From: Ectocarpus siliculosus
Taxonomy: Eukaryota > Sar > Phaeophyceae > Ectocarpales > Ectocarpaceae
Direction: 5' to 3'
DNA length: 64,000 bases
NCBI GenBank assembly: GCA_000310025.1
Contig: FN649748.1
Coordinates: 3,278,381-3,342,380, forward strand
Below, in pieces: positions 37,101-47,939 of the stretch. Positions within the stretch are counted from its first letter, which is position 1; each line of letters starts with the position of its first letter. The notes beneath the pieces were generated by a model. That model searched no databases. It saw only the letters and a program-made list of their open reading frames with translations, and was not told the origin of the DNA. A program made the position numbers and the translations under genes.

Positions 37101-40100
37101 GGGAGAGATCCAATGGGCAATGGGTTAACCCTTTTGAGTCTTCAGGCGTTCTCACTGATCATTGATTGATCATTTGCAAATGCCGGTGTAGTGGCAAGTC
37201 GTGGAGTTGCCGCCCTGCAGCCCTTCGCGCCGTGTATTGGCAAGTCCATAGGTAGGTGTGTCTAGATTATTAGCACCCGCGCTAACCGGCTGACCAATGA
37301 AGAGACGTCAGTGACAGCGGGTAATATCAAGGTCTCGGGAATGGGAATGGGGCCAATCAATGCCAAATCATGAATCTCTCAATGTATGCACATGTCAATG
37401 AACGCGTGTGTGCATACAGTACATACATACATACATATGTGTTCTTTCGCAGCACCACACATACACTCGCCCGAACGTAGGAAGCCACTGCTGCAAAGAG
37501 CAGAGGACAGCCAAAGGGAGGGGTATTGCAGTCCCTGCCGAAGCCCAGATATCGAGGATATCGTGGTTCCCAACAATTTGAAAATCGTTCCCAAGATCCA
37601 GCAGTCATTGTGTCAACAGCTACAACGAACGCTACAACAACACTATTACTACTGCTGTAGACGAGTAAAACATATCAGCAACACATCCACACTCGTAGCG
37701 CCACACATACCACCCTCGCCCGAACCTAGGAAACCACGAGGTACAGGTGTGTGCTGGTGGATGTGCTTGTTGTTTGAAAAACACAGGAGCTCTAGAGAGT
37801 TGGCAGGGCACATTTCGGGGGGGGACAGAGAACAGAGAAGTACAGAAGTACAAATACCAGCTATGGGTCTTCACTGATCATTTTGCCCTCTCTGGACTGA
37901 TCATTTACAATATACCGAAAATAGACTAGTTGAGGCAGCTAGACGACTGATCATTTCAAAGGCTACACAGCTAACCTGCCCTACTGACCGCAGCGCGACC
38001 ACCCACCAACCCTTCTACGACCCTGTCTGTGGCCACCACCCTGTCGCCGGCTTCTCTCATGGCCTACAGGTGGAGATAGCTGTTGCGTGTGCAGAAGTAC
38101 ACTGGTGTCTTTCTCTGCACTTCTCTCTCTCCCGCTCGCTCTCGCTCTCATTTTTTTTTTTGGCGCAAAAAAAAAAATCTGACAGTCCAGCCTAGACCCA
38201 AAGGGGTTAAGCGCTGGGCGTTGATGTGCCGGCAAAAATGTAGGGGTTTCGAGCATTCTGTTTGGTATTGGATTGGATTTTGTTTGGTTCTGGTTTTAGG
38301 GTCAGCGAACGTTGTGTTGGTGCTGGATTTTGGTTTGGTTTTGGGGTCGGCTTTGGGGATTTGCAGGACGAGGACTGTTTTTCTTGAGGGTTCGACCGAA
38401 TGAGCTTTGTTCGTTGGTTCCATGGTTCTGACCCCAAAACTTTCTAAAAGCAGGGGGGTGGATCTCCCGAAGAAGGCGGGTTGTTGTTCTTCAGAAGGAA
38501 TTGTTTCTCTAACCGAACGATTAGTTGTTACGTAGAGTGAAGAAAAAATCAAGCATTCGCGGATAACCTGCGGAAATGATCTTGACAATGAACGAATATT
38601 TGGCATGATATTGCTTGATCAGAAATGTGAGGGTAGCATTCATGCCTAGGAGCGTTTTACCTGCGTACACTGGGCATTTTTGTAGTCCTGTTTTTGGGGG
38701 GCGGTTTGGGAGAATGTTTTCGACTGGATTGCTGGAACACGCCATGTGGTGATGCGGTTTGGCATCCATGTAGAGAGAGTTTGTCGGCACTACCGCACGG
38801 GGTATCGCCGCGACTAGAGGTAGTGGTAGAGGTTGTCGGCAATACCGCACGGCGTATCGCCGCGATTGAATAGATTTTGACGGCGCGATTAGTACCGCAT
38901 CACCGCATGGTGTGTTCCAACAGTCCAAACAAAAACAAAAAACGGATCATCACGCGCCTGAACGGGCCTACGACCCCAGTAAGCGGCGGCGTGCAGCTGA
39001 TGATGGCGCTGCTTCAGGGCTTGGATCGTGCAGGACGGAGGCCCTCGCCATGGGTAGCCTCTTCCTCTGGTTGGGGGTTGTCAGCCGTGCGGGCCGCTGC
39101 TGATCTGTGGTAATAATCTCTGGCTGACAATATTCCTAGTCGTCCTCCACAAAGTCGTTGAACGCTAGCGTGTTAGGCAAACCATGGAGGCCAAATCTTA
39201 AGCCTGTGTGTGTGTGTAGGGAGGCATCCCGGCCAGTTAGGGCCGAGATGGGAATGTCTTGTACTAGAGGGTAGTGAAGACCGAGGAGTCCCGCCACGAG
39301 AGTGAGTGCATCGCCACATCCATGTGTTACGCAATTCAGCTCACTAATCGAATCTCCGAGAAGTCGAAGTAGAATATCCCTGTTCTCTCAACTACATTCT
39401 CCGTAGGTCAATGCCCCATATTCAACCATCATACAGTATGAGTATGTCGAACAGCAAGCACTCAACTTCCAAACCATCACTGATGCCATGTTTGCGAACA
39501 TCCCGAAACTTTATGGTTTGGGGAACAGGCGCGTTGAAGAGATTGCAGCCCCTCGCCGGTCTCTGAAGCATCGGCGCACCTGAATGTTGGTGATATGCGC
39601 CCCCCGGAGGGCCTTGAGCAAGACCGTCTCGGTCTGATCATCCTTGTGGTGGGCCGTCGCGATCACCCCCCTCCCACCTCGCCCTGCCCCCGCCTCGGTC
39701 ATGCTCTTGGCGAGGATGTCTTTGGCTTCGGCACGCCTCCATCGCCTCGCCCTCTCCTGCATACCCGACCCTGGTCCGCCCGTGCCCCCCTCTTCCGGTC
39801 CTGCAGATTCAACGAAAAACATATATCCGTACGAGAAAGAACGTTCGGCAAAAAAAAATAACGTTAGGTACGAAAATAGAACAAGCGACCTCTAGTCAGA
39901 AGCACCTTTGCCCCCCTCTTCCGATCCTGCAGGTTAAAATAAAACCAAGCATCGGCATATGTGAAATAACAAGCGACCTTGAGTCAATACTTTTCTGAAA
40001 CTTTCGTTCCCGTTGGCCTCAGAAAATTTAAGGTGGGACGAAGATGCGGGTCCATTACCCGACCCCCATTGTTCGGTGTGCCAAGAACTTACACTACAGA

Positions 40101-41602
40101 TAACACCAGCGACCACCCGGCCTTTGATGGGCCCGTGGCAGATTTCCCCCCTGTCACATCCCGCCCATTTCTTTCGAGAAACCCACCACACCGCGAAACT
40201 CGTGCTTGCCCTCTTGCCGTGCGACTATCCGCCCGCGTGTCTAGAACAAGGAAGAGAAGAGGGGTATGCACAATGTGCTCCTTCAGTATCCTGGGTGACA
40301 CAAGAAGTCGCACCCCCTTGACCGATCTTCAAGGGTCGACTGCTCCACAGCAGAACGAGCGGCGGTGCCGAAACGGCGGCGTTGGCACCGTCTCGTCGAG
40401 AACAGTTAAAAAAACGTATCGTTTGATGAGAAAAATTCCCTCTTCGTTGTGGAGTAGTCGAGTTGTGAAAATCGGTCCGGGAGGTGTGATGTCTCCTGTC
40501 ACGTACGGTACTCGTACCTTTCCAGCGCCTAACGTGCAAGGGCACCCGGAGGCTGTCTGCCATTTTCACCACCAAGTCTTGGTCGGCGTCTGAGTCTTTT
40601 CCCCGAAGACCGTGGTTGAAATGCGCCGCTTCTACCCGGAGGGGCGGCTGGAAGGTCTTCGCGGCTCGTTCAAGGGCGAGGAGGAGAGCAACGGAGTCGC
40701 TTCCGCCGCTGACAAGCACAAGAACCTGAGGTCATCGTCGCCCCGAGGCGTGTCGAGCAACGGGAGCCGGGGGGAAAGGTGCAGGCACTGTCGTACCTTT
40801 GTCGTGCCCTACATGCAGGAACGCCGTATTTTAAAGTCCGAAGTGTGACCGCGGGACTGCTAGCTATGTAGCGAGGATGGCTACCTGAAAGAAGCAAACC
40901 GGAGCTTGGAGCTGGTTTGGTTCGCGATCTGGGCACTTGTCCATCACAGGATGGATTCAACGCTACTATGTCCCCGATAAAACCCAATACTGAAACACGA
41001 GCAATGACAAGGATCCCCACGCCGTTTCGTCCAATCACACACACGGAACGAAAAACACGCACCAAATCGCCACCGCACACGGTGCAGCGCTGTTCCAGAG
41101 CCGAAGCTACTCGCTCCACCAACGGCTCTATCTCCAAACCGACGGCCATCGAAGTACTGAGGTCTTCTCCATCGTCTTCTTTGCCGACAAACTTTCCTTC
41201 CGCTCGTGCCTTGTCTCTGGTCGTAACAGTAGCGCCGGCAGTGCTAGTTTCCCTCGCTTCTTCTTGTGCCTCGCAGCCGCTGGTGTTGCTGCTCCTGCTG
41301 CTGCTTCTGCGGCTGCTTGAGCAGCGCATGCCGTCGCTAAAGCATCCACCGCTGTAGCGGACAGCGGCGGTTGTCGCCGATTGCACGTGTCGATACCAGG
41401 GAGACTCTGTTGCGCACAGCCCGCCACTCGATGATCGCCAAGCGGTTGTAGCAACTGATGCGGGGGGTTCTAGCGCGGGTGGGCAGAAAGATGATAAGCC
41501 TAGGGCGATGGTACTGGAGCTCCGGCGTGGTGCTTGACGTGGCCGCTGCCGGCCACCCCAAAACGCCGGTGACGATAGGGGTTGCTGCAGGGTGTTGACC
41601 AT
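31120..41602 (-). CDS. tilS: tRNA(Ile)-lysidine synthase, nuclear-encoded (9 exons, 707 aa)
   Basis: TilS uses ATP and lysine to convert C34 of the CAU-anticodon tRNA-Ile to lysidine, so that it reads AUA. Exons: 41602-41081, 40725-40518, 39800-39580, 36521-36376, 35208-34799, 34183-34064, 32592-32328, 31794-31704, 31260-31120. All phases agree (708 codons with TAA). The PP-loop is LVSGGSDSVALL. Next come FNHGLRG and ATAHHKDDQTETVLLKALRG, GMAW..FVRPLL, WREDGSNQ..YARNRVR, LQLIPLLREL, then C-terminal-domain signatures LKDFLRGQGVPLHRRDEVAL and VIAVYP. About 170 Ser/Arg/Pro-rich residues precede the PP-loop, as in an organelle-targeting leader. The protein is longer than bacterial TilS (430-480 aa) because of this leader and of low-complexity inserts in exons 5 and 7. 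Many algal plastid genomes carry their own tilS, so mitochondria are the likelier site (inference). The start is the first in-frame ATG. Confidence 0.93.
32637..33394. mobile_element. 758-bp terminal-inverted-repeat element in tilS intron 6
   Basis: The left end, GTGGGGGGGCCTCAGTATTG, and the right end, read inverted, GTGGGGGGCCCTCAGTAGTG, both continue into CCGG. AGTGCCGG recurs near both ends. There is no transposase frame. Its left end is only 44 bp from the 3' splice site of tilS exon 7 (edge 32592). No clear target-site duplication is visible. Confidence 0.75.
35322..35508. mobile_element. CAGTGGCGG MITE, copy 1, in tilS intron 4
   Basis: Starts CAGTGGCGGCTACGGTTTAA and ends with the inverted form CCGTAGCCGCCACTG. 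It contains repeated CGACAAGCCAGT and TCTCTTAA blocks. A second copy is at 42925-43103 in the opposite orientation. 187 bp, non-coding. Confidence 0.85.
37267..37308 (+). repeat. Short dispersed repeat shared with 58520-58565
   Basis: ATTATTAGCA followed by CGCGCTAACCGGCTGACCAA and AGACGT is found here in tilS intron 3 and again in NOL6 intron 2. About 42 bp are nearly identical. It is probably a fragment of an interspersed element. Confidence 0.65.
38781..38880. repeat. Two-copy tandem repeat of 52 bp in tilS intron 3
   Basis: TTGTCGGCACTACCGCACGG at 38781 and TTGTCGGCAATACCGCACGG at 38833, each followed by GTATCGCCGCGA. A weaker third piece follows near 38878. Confidence 0.8.
39783..39987. 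repeat. Tandem duplication spanning the tilS exon 3 acceptor, with a decoy acceptor
   Basis: CCCCCCTCTTCC(G)TCCTGCAG occurs at about 39785-39806 (the true acceptor, CTGCAG|GACCGG on the minus strand) and again at 39911-39932 (CTGCAG|GATCGG). Both copies end in an ACAAGCGACC(T) block. Splicing to the upstream copy would read into an in-frame stop after about a dozen codons, so it is a decoy. Confidence 0.75.
40287..40509. mobile_element. Palindromic MITE-like element, copy 2, in tilS intron 2
   Basis: Arms related to those at 19824-20042: GTGACACAAGAAGTCGCACC on the left and an imperfect reverse complement ending GTCACGTACGGT on the right. The arms are more diverged than in copy 1. Its right end lies 9 nt inside the intron from the 5' splice site of tilS exon 2 (edge 40518). 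Confidence 0.7.
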
Positions 41603-42924
41603 GAAGCACGGCCGGTGGTGGATGCAGCGCCCGGCGAGGGCGACCGGGTAGGCCTTCCGTTGCGATAAGAAGGAGAAGTTGATACACAACAAGGCGACCG
41701 AGGTATAAGGGTGAGCGATGTCGCCTGCCGTCCGCGAGCTACTGTTAGGCAACGGTTGATGCAACTTGCCATACAATACACTCCTGTTGTTGGGCAGCTG
41801 TAGCTGCTGGTACGGCTGGTGGAGAGGAAGAGAGATTCCAACAAGCCAAGAGATATCTGGGTACACAACAGTAAGAGTCGAGTCCAGTATCCAGCATAGT
41901 TTCCCTCAATCTTCACAGTATATGTATGCTTCAACACACCCCCTTGAGAATTTGGCAGTCCTCTCGTGGAGGCTGTACAGTCTACTGCTTGCACCAGGCG
42001 TTTTTGGGCACCAACAACCTAGTTTTGATAGCTGGCGAGTCGGCCTACTTACAGTGGAAAGGTCAGTGCACAAGCAAGTCAGGTTTCCCCCGCGAGACAA
42101 ACGATGAGAGGCTCCGAAAACGCTCCAGCACTTTGACACGCCTGGTGTTCACAAGTTACTTCCCGACTAACAACTCAAGAAGACACCACCACCAATTCCG
42201 CCGCATTTTGTTTGTTTGGTGCTTGGTGTTTTGACCGCGTTATTTGTGCTCAGGAACTTGTCAGCAATATCACGCACACAACCCACAGAGAGTATAGGCA
42301 ATGATACATGCCGAACTGCAACAATCAATTGCCAGAAATCGGCGCGTTTTGCGGACGAACCAAGCCAAGCGATAAATTCATTAAATTCAAAGTTCAAAGC
42401 TGTCCAACAGGCCAACAGGAGACAGCAGTCTGTACGTCTGTCCTGCTGTAGCCTCGATGGACTACAGCAGTACCCGCGATCTACATGTCTCACCTCTTTT
42501 CCTGCGACCGCCACAACCCATGCCATCAACACCAACACTTGCACGTACGTGTACAGGACCGCACTTGTCGATGGAGTGGTTGGCGCTGCTTCCATACCGG
42601 AGCAAAGGTCGTGCGTTTGTTGTGTGTGCACGATCCACGACCCGTGTGTCTGTCGCTTGGTGAAGCTAGCGGGGGTGCTTTCAACAGTCCCGCGTTGGTC
42701 CCGCCGCATATGTAACGAACCAGCTGGTCAAACACATCGCTCGACCGCCCTTGACCTGCAAGCCTGCGAGTTTGGCAGTCTTTCTGTGTGTGTATTTATT
42801 TTTCCTTAATGGTATTCTAATGAGGGGGAAATCCAGAGGGGATGGAAACGGGTGCCTGATACTTTACCTCGCATCTGCGGTTGTTACAATTTTTTCCACC
42901 TCGAGCTCCAAATAGTGTTGTGTA

Positions 42925-43103
42925 CAGTAGTGGCGGCTACGAGACTTTTAAAGAGAAAAAGTACCGATTTAAGAGAGAGTCAAACTGGCTTGTCACGACC
43001 ATGAGAAATAAACACATTTCACAATACGGTTAAGGGAGAAAACCAGATTTAAGAGAGAAATACTGGCTTGTCACGACCCTCTCTTAAACCGTAGCCGCCA
43101 TTG
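42925..43103. mobile_element. CAGTGGCGG MITE, copy 2, with TA target duplication
   Basis: Starts CAGTAGTGGCGGCTACG, ends CCGTAGCCGCCATTG, and is flanked by TA on both sides (42923-42924 and 43104-43105). Its interior matches 35322-35508 in inverted orientation, including CTGGCTTGTCACGACC twice. Confidence 0.85.
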
Positions 43104-43619
43104 TATCAGGAAATTAACCATCCATCCATCCATGTGTCAACGCCGAGAATGAACATTATTTTCTTCAGTTCGAACCACATGCAATGCATGCATGCTTTGA
43201 TAACTGTGGGGTGAAGGTGCCGTAGCCAGTAGCCAGTAGGTCGCACGTAGTGTTCTTTTCTCGGGAGACGGGCAGGAGGCGGGGAAAGAGGCGAATAGTA
43301 GGTCGCAGGCCGTGGGTCGCGAAGTAATATATATAGTCTATGTCCGTTGTTTTCATCAGAGAGCGAGCGGTATAGAGAGAGTCAGAGGTGGGTTGCTGTG
43401 GGGGAGAAGAAGTAGTGCGTTTTGCGTCTTCTTGTTCTTTCTCGTCGTTCAGATGAAAAAATGCAGATTTCACGCGTCATCCTCTTCTCTTTGATTCCCT
43501 TTGTGATCCATCTCCCTGTTGAGTCTTTGGCGAGCCTGATTATCACAGCATCGGGTAGCAGTAACGCCGTCATGTGCGTGCGTGGTCCTGCAATCGTGAG
43601 GGGGGGTACTGAATGATGA

Positions 43620-43935
43620 TCATCGGTTCATATACCCCAAATATATATACACCCCTTAAGTCTAGTCTATATACATACATACATACCCAGACATATCAGA
43701 CATCACCTAGAATATATACCCCAACATATACCAACATATATACCCCATAGCATCAATATCCGAACCTGTTCTGAAAATTCCTCAAATAAAAAGAATATAT
43801 ATATATATATATATCAGGAAATATCCATATATATATATATATATATATGTTTCCAGCGGAGCAGCTGGGAGGGTACATATATATCAATATTCATTCATAT
43901 ATATACATACATACATACCCCCTCTAAATTTCCTG
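43620..43935. repeat. AT-rich microsatellite block
   Basis: Dense (AT)n runs at about 43794-43812 and 43829-43848, mixed with CATA repeats (ACATACATACATACCC at both ends of the block). It is non-coding. Confidence 0.9.
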
Positions 43936-46020
43936 ATACACAATAATAGCTCCAATATAGTGGGTCCGTCCATTGGTGCATGGATATTTGTTTTCATGTT
44001 GTCATGGGTTCCAACACAACGCCCAGAGAGCTCGCGAAGGCACTACTGCTGTAAGTAGTTGAGAGGGGTCACACTTCGTTTAAGCCGTGGAGACTGCGAT
44101 TTGAGAGAGAGGGGGGGCGGTTGACGGTTGATTAAGAGAAGAACCAGCCGGTTCATTGCGGGACCAAATGTGTACTCTCCACACCTACCTCCTGTTGGAT
44201 CGCGAGGGATCCGTGCATTCAAATCCTGAAACATTAGCTTTGCGTGGTAGTAAATAGAGGTTATTTACCTTGCTCACCGAAACTCTCAGCTCCATTCCAT
44301 TTGCACTCTGGTCTACGTGCCACATAACCCTGGTCGTATCCGGTGCGCCCCCCCCACGTTTTGGCGCCCTTTGACGCCCGACGCTCCCCCTACGCTCCTA
44401 CCACTATATATACTCCTCCTCCTACTACTACTGCTGCTGTCATCGCTCGTCACGTTGCGGTAGGCTGCGGTAGACCTGTTGTTCAATGTTGCGTTCCCCC
44501 CTCCCCAGTACTAGGAGCAGCAGTAAGCAGCCGTCCGTCGCGTCAGGGTTTAGCTTTACCCCAACAGAGAGAAATGCTGATGCATTCAGGCCTGCCTGTT
44601 TTGGGAGCGGAGGCAAGTACAAAGTAGGCTGTACAATAAGCTACAGCAGCAGCCAGTACACAGCGATTCTGGAGTATTTATTCATACATCATCATCTGGT
44701 ATTTTTTCTCAGCCAGGTTTACAGAATAATCGCCAATCTTGGCACCTAGCAGGCAGAATGAATGTGGAAAAATGCTCTTGCGTTGTTTGGATCTATCTTT
44801 GTCGGTCGGTTCCACCGGTTAAATCAGTGTCGTCGCGCTGAACAGCAAATAATAAGTGCCTTGGGGGGTGTCCATGTTGCTAACGTGAAAACATCCGCAC
44901 TCTTCGACCGAGTGATTATTTATGTAGACTTATCAAAAGTCATTGCCACGCATGCATGATGTGGTATCGAGACCACCACGCACGCACGTGGTGCGCACGG
45001 ATTGAACATCGACATCACCACGATCGGTTGATGCCAGCACAATTCGTCAAGAACGGAAAAAAATTGTTCGTGCAGTGAGTGTCTCGTGCGACTTTGTGTC
45101 TACTCCAGCTCCTGCTGTTGTAGTACCAGGAAGCTGTTGGTGCTACAATCAAGTTAACAAAGATTCCCGATCAAGAAACTTTTTTTTTTTTTTTCGAACG
45201 GCGATTCTAGGAAGACGCTCAAACTCTTCATTAACCGAATATTGTACATGGTGCTGCGGTGTAGACATCCTCGAACACTATGCTAGGCAGTGCAACACAG
45301 ACAACAACCGTTCACGTACGGGCTGCTCACTAACATTATGTGTGCTACCATTGCTCGCAAAACGTGCGAGTGCGGTGTACCGCACTCATGCCGATAAAAA
45401 GCGCGCGGGATGCGGATGTCACACATACCAAAACGGCTTGAACCGACAGGAACACAAACAGATCTGAAAAGGTGCGCGGAAAGAGGTGACTATCTTTCAT
45501 TTCCAAGGGCAACCTTCCTTCATTTCCAAGGGCAATCTGAGACTAAAAACATCACCGCGAAAAGTGAAACCAATCAGCACACACATTCATTCGTGTTTGG
45601 CATTCGGCCAGCCGCTCACGTGTATGTCTCTGTTACTGCTCTCGATCAGTCACAAACCTCTAGACTGCACATAAGCTAGCTCTACAACGGGTCGTGGATA
45701 CCCATTCCATCATACCGAAGCTACGCCGACAACCCCCCACCAGAGCAAGCTTGAAGAGCCTCCTTCAACAAGATGACGAGACCAATCCAATTTCCACATG
45801 TGCGCGTGCCTGCCCCGCGCACGACCGTACATATGCATACCAGGCAGATAGGAGCAATGGTCGTGGGATACCCTATATTATGACCAGTATTAACAACACA
45901 AGATTCGCGGCCATTTGAAAAAAAAAGCGTAGCACGCGCTGCCTCCCTCTCCGCCTAACGCAATGAGTGGAATCCTGCTGGTTGAACCAATGTGACTACA
46001 CATGTTTCTACGACACAGAA

Positions 46021-46186
46021 AAAAAAAAAACATGTACTAGGCTAAAAGTTGGACACAGCAAATGCAAACGCAAAAAAAAAACATCTACCAGGCTAAAAGT
46101 TGGACACAGCAAATGCAAAAAAAAACGCGTTTGTCTGTCGACAAAAAAAAAGTAATACCAGGCTAAAGTTGGACACAACAAAATGC
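46021..46186. repeat. Three-copy minisatellite
   Basis: GCTAAAAGTTGGACACAGCA at 46041 and 46092, with a slightly diverged third copy at 46162. The copies are separated by poly-A runs. Confidence 0.85.
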
Positions 46187-47939
46187 TACAAGCAAAAAAT
46201 ATGTCTCACCCTTTGTCTCCTAGGCGTGCTGTGAAGACGGGACTGAAAAATGAGAGACGCACTCGATAGTTTAGAAAAACATTAAACATTAAACCCAACG
46301 ACCATTCGCAAACACTCGACAATTAAAAGAGAGACAGACTGCTGTGTGGGGGATGCACGAGGAGATATTCCTCCTGTACAACAGAACTCAATGCGCTTTC
46401 TCGCCACAGGAACACTAGCAAGGGTGCCTCCGCCAAGAACAACGGCCTCAACGGCAGTCAATTCATTCAGGATTGATCAATTTTCGACAGCAAAAACACT
46501 ACGACCCAGACAAACCCGACCCGACCCCACCCCACCCCACCCACCGTTCAACACTAAACCTACCACAGGCAACCACATACTATACTACCAACGACACGCC
46601 GCGATCACGTTGGCATGTACGTGTCTTGCGACCGCCTGATGCCCTTGCGCGCGCGCCGTGCATGCGGGAGCTGCTACCCACTGTACCTAGCTCCGCACGA
46701 TTAAAACTCATACCCCCACCTCCCAAAAGATCCACACGCGAAAAACCGTGTGGAGAATCCATTAAAACTCGGGGTAATACAACACAGTTTGTCCCTCGAA
46801 TGTAGGGGCATGTCAAAGGGGGCACAGATACAGACGCGCAGCTCGCAGGGGCACGGCCCGACGAACGTGCTACAGAGGCAGGCTTCATCTCACCCTTGTG
46901 TAGGGGAGCAACCCGGCCCAGTCAACATTCTTTCTAGTCTACCCCTAATAACGCAACAGCAGTGCTTGCTCATCATCGCTGCATAGGCACCGCGGTGAGA
47001 CATCAACCCGTCCGTATGTTACAGCAACACCTTTGTGGAATTAATGTGGTACCCGACAACCCCTCTCGCCCTCGAACAAAGCTTTTATCAGCGAAGGCCG
47101 CCCACGCTTTAAGGGCGCAGGGTACAAGATAAGAGGGAGGCAGTCAAGCTTGCCGACAACACGTAGGCACAGACGTGGTGCTCGTGTTTCGTGAGCACAC
47201 CCATTAATGGCACCAAACCGCAGTTCCTCCAGGAATATGACACGAGAATAGAGAGAGAGAGAGTAATGAGACGAGAAATCTACTAGCGCACGGGCTGCCA
47301 TCACAATATGAACAACTACAGCATCGACAACCGACGGACAAGAACATCAACATATCAACAGAGGCAGGCGAGCAAAGAGAGTAAACGGCACATGCGAATG
47401 AATCTCCCCCCTGGAGGTGGGCCATAGCGGCCCCTCCGCTCTGCCCCGTGTGGTGTGGTTACTTTCTAAGTTACAACAAGATTACATCGACAGTTTGAGC
47501 TACAGGCAAACAACCTCGCCAGCAAAGACGATCGTCAACAGCCACAGCAACATCAAAATGGCACCACCGAAAGGCCTTGCAAGAGTAAACGGCACCGACA
47601 CCGCCAGGTGCATTGCTACCGGCAATGGGCATGGACGGTGACGGCGACCCTTATCAACAGCGACCCCCTCCGGCCTCTTGGCGTTTATCACACCGCCCGC
47701 TGCTGCTGCTGCTGCTGCTGCTGCTCTCGCTGCCGCAGCCCTCAACCGCGACTCGATACACCCCCAAGTCTACCATCGCCGCCGCCTGCGCGCGCAGACA
47801 AGAAAAGTTCAGCGCGCACGACGTGACGTGCAGGTCGTCAGCCAACACAACGAAACACATGAAACAGCAGTCTCGCACGCGTAGGGGGTACTATTGCATG
47901 CAGAACAAAGTCATGGTCAAGCACGTCAACCGCGTATCT

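Larger units (their letters stand above)
41603..47939. other. Gene-poor region between tilS and the ankyrin gene
   Basis: No supported exon in 6.3 kb. The left end should hold the tilS promoter. From about 45 to 47.9 kb the plus strand is A/C-rich, as expected for the 3' trailing region of the minus-strand ankyrin gene. It also holds a MITE (42925), a repeat-family-1 fragment (about 42765-42815), an AT-rich microsatellite (43620-43935) and a minisatellite (46021-46186). The long plus-strand frame at 42216-42809 has no recognisable domain. Confidence 0.45.

Noticed and set aside
37150-37960. Repeated CTGATCATT phrases at both ends of an 0.8-kb block
   Set aside because: The shared phrases are short and not in inverted order, so there is no good case for an element.
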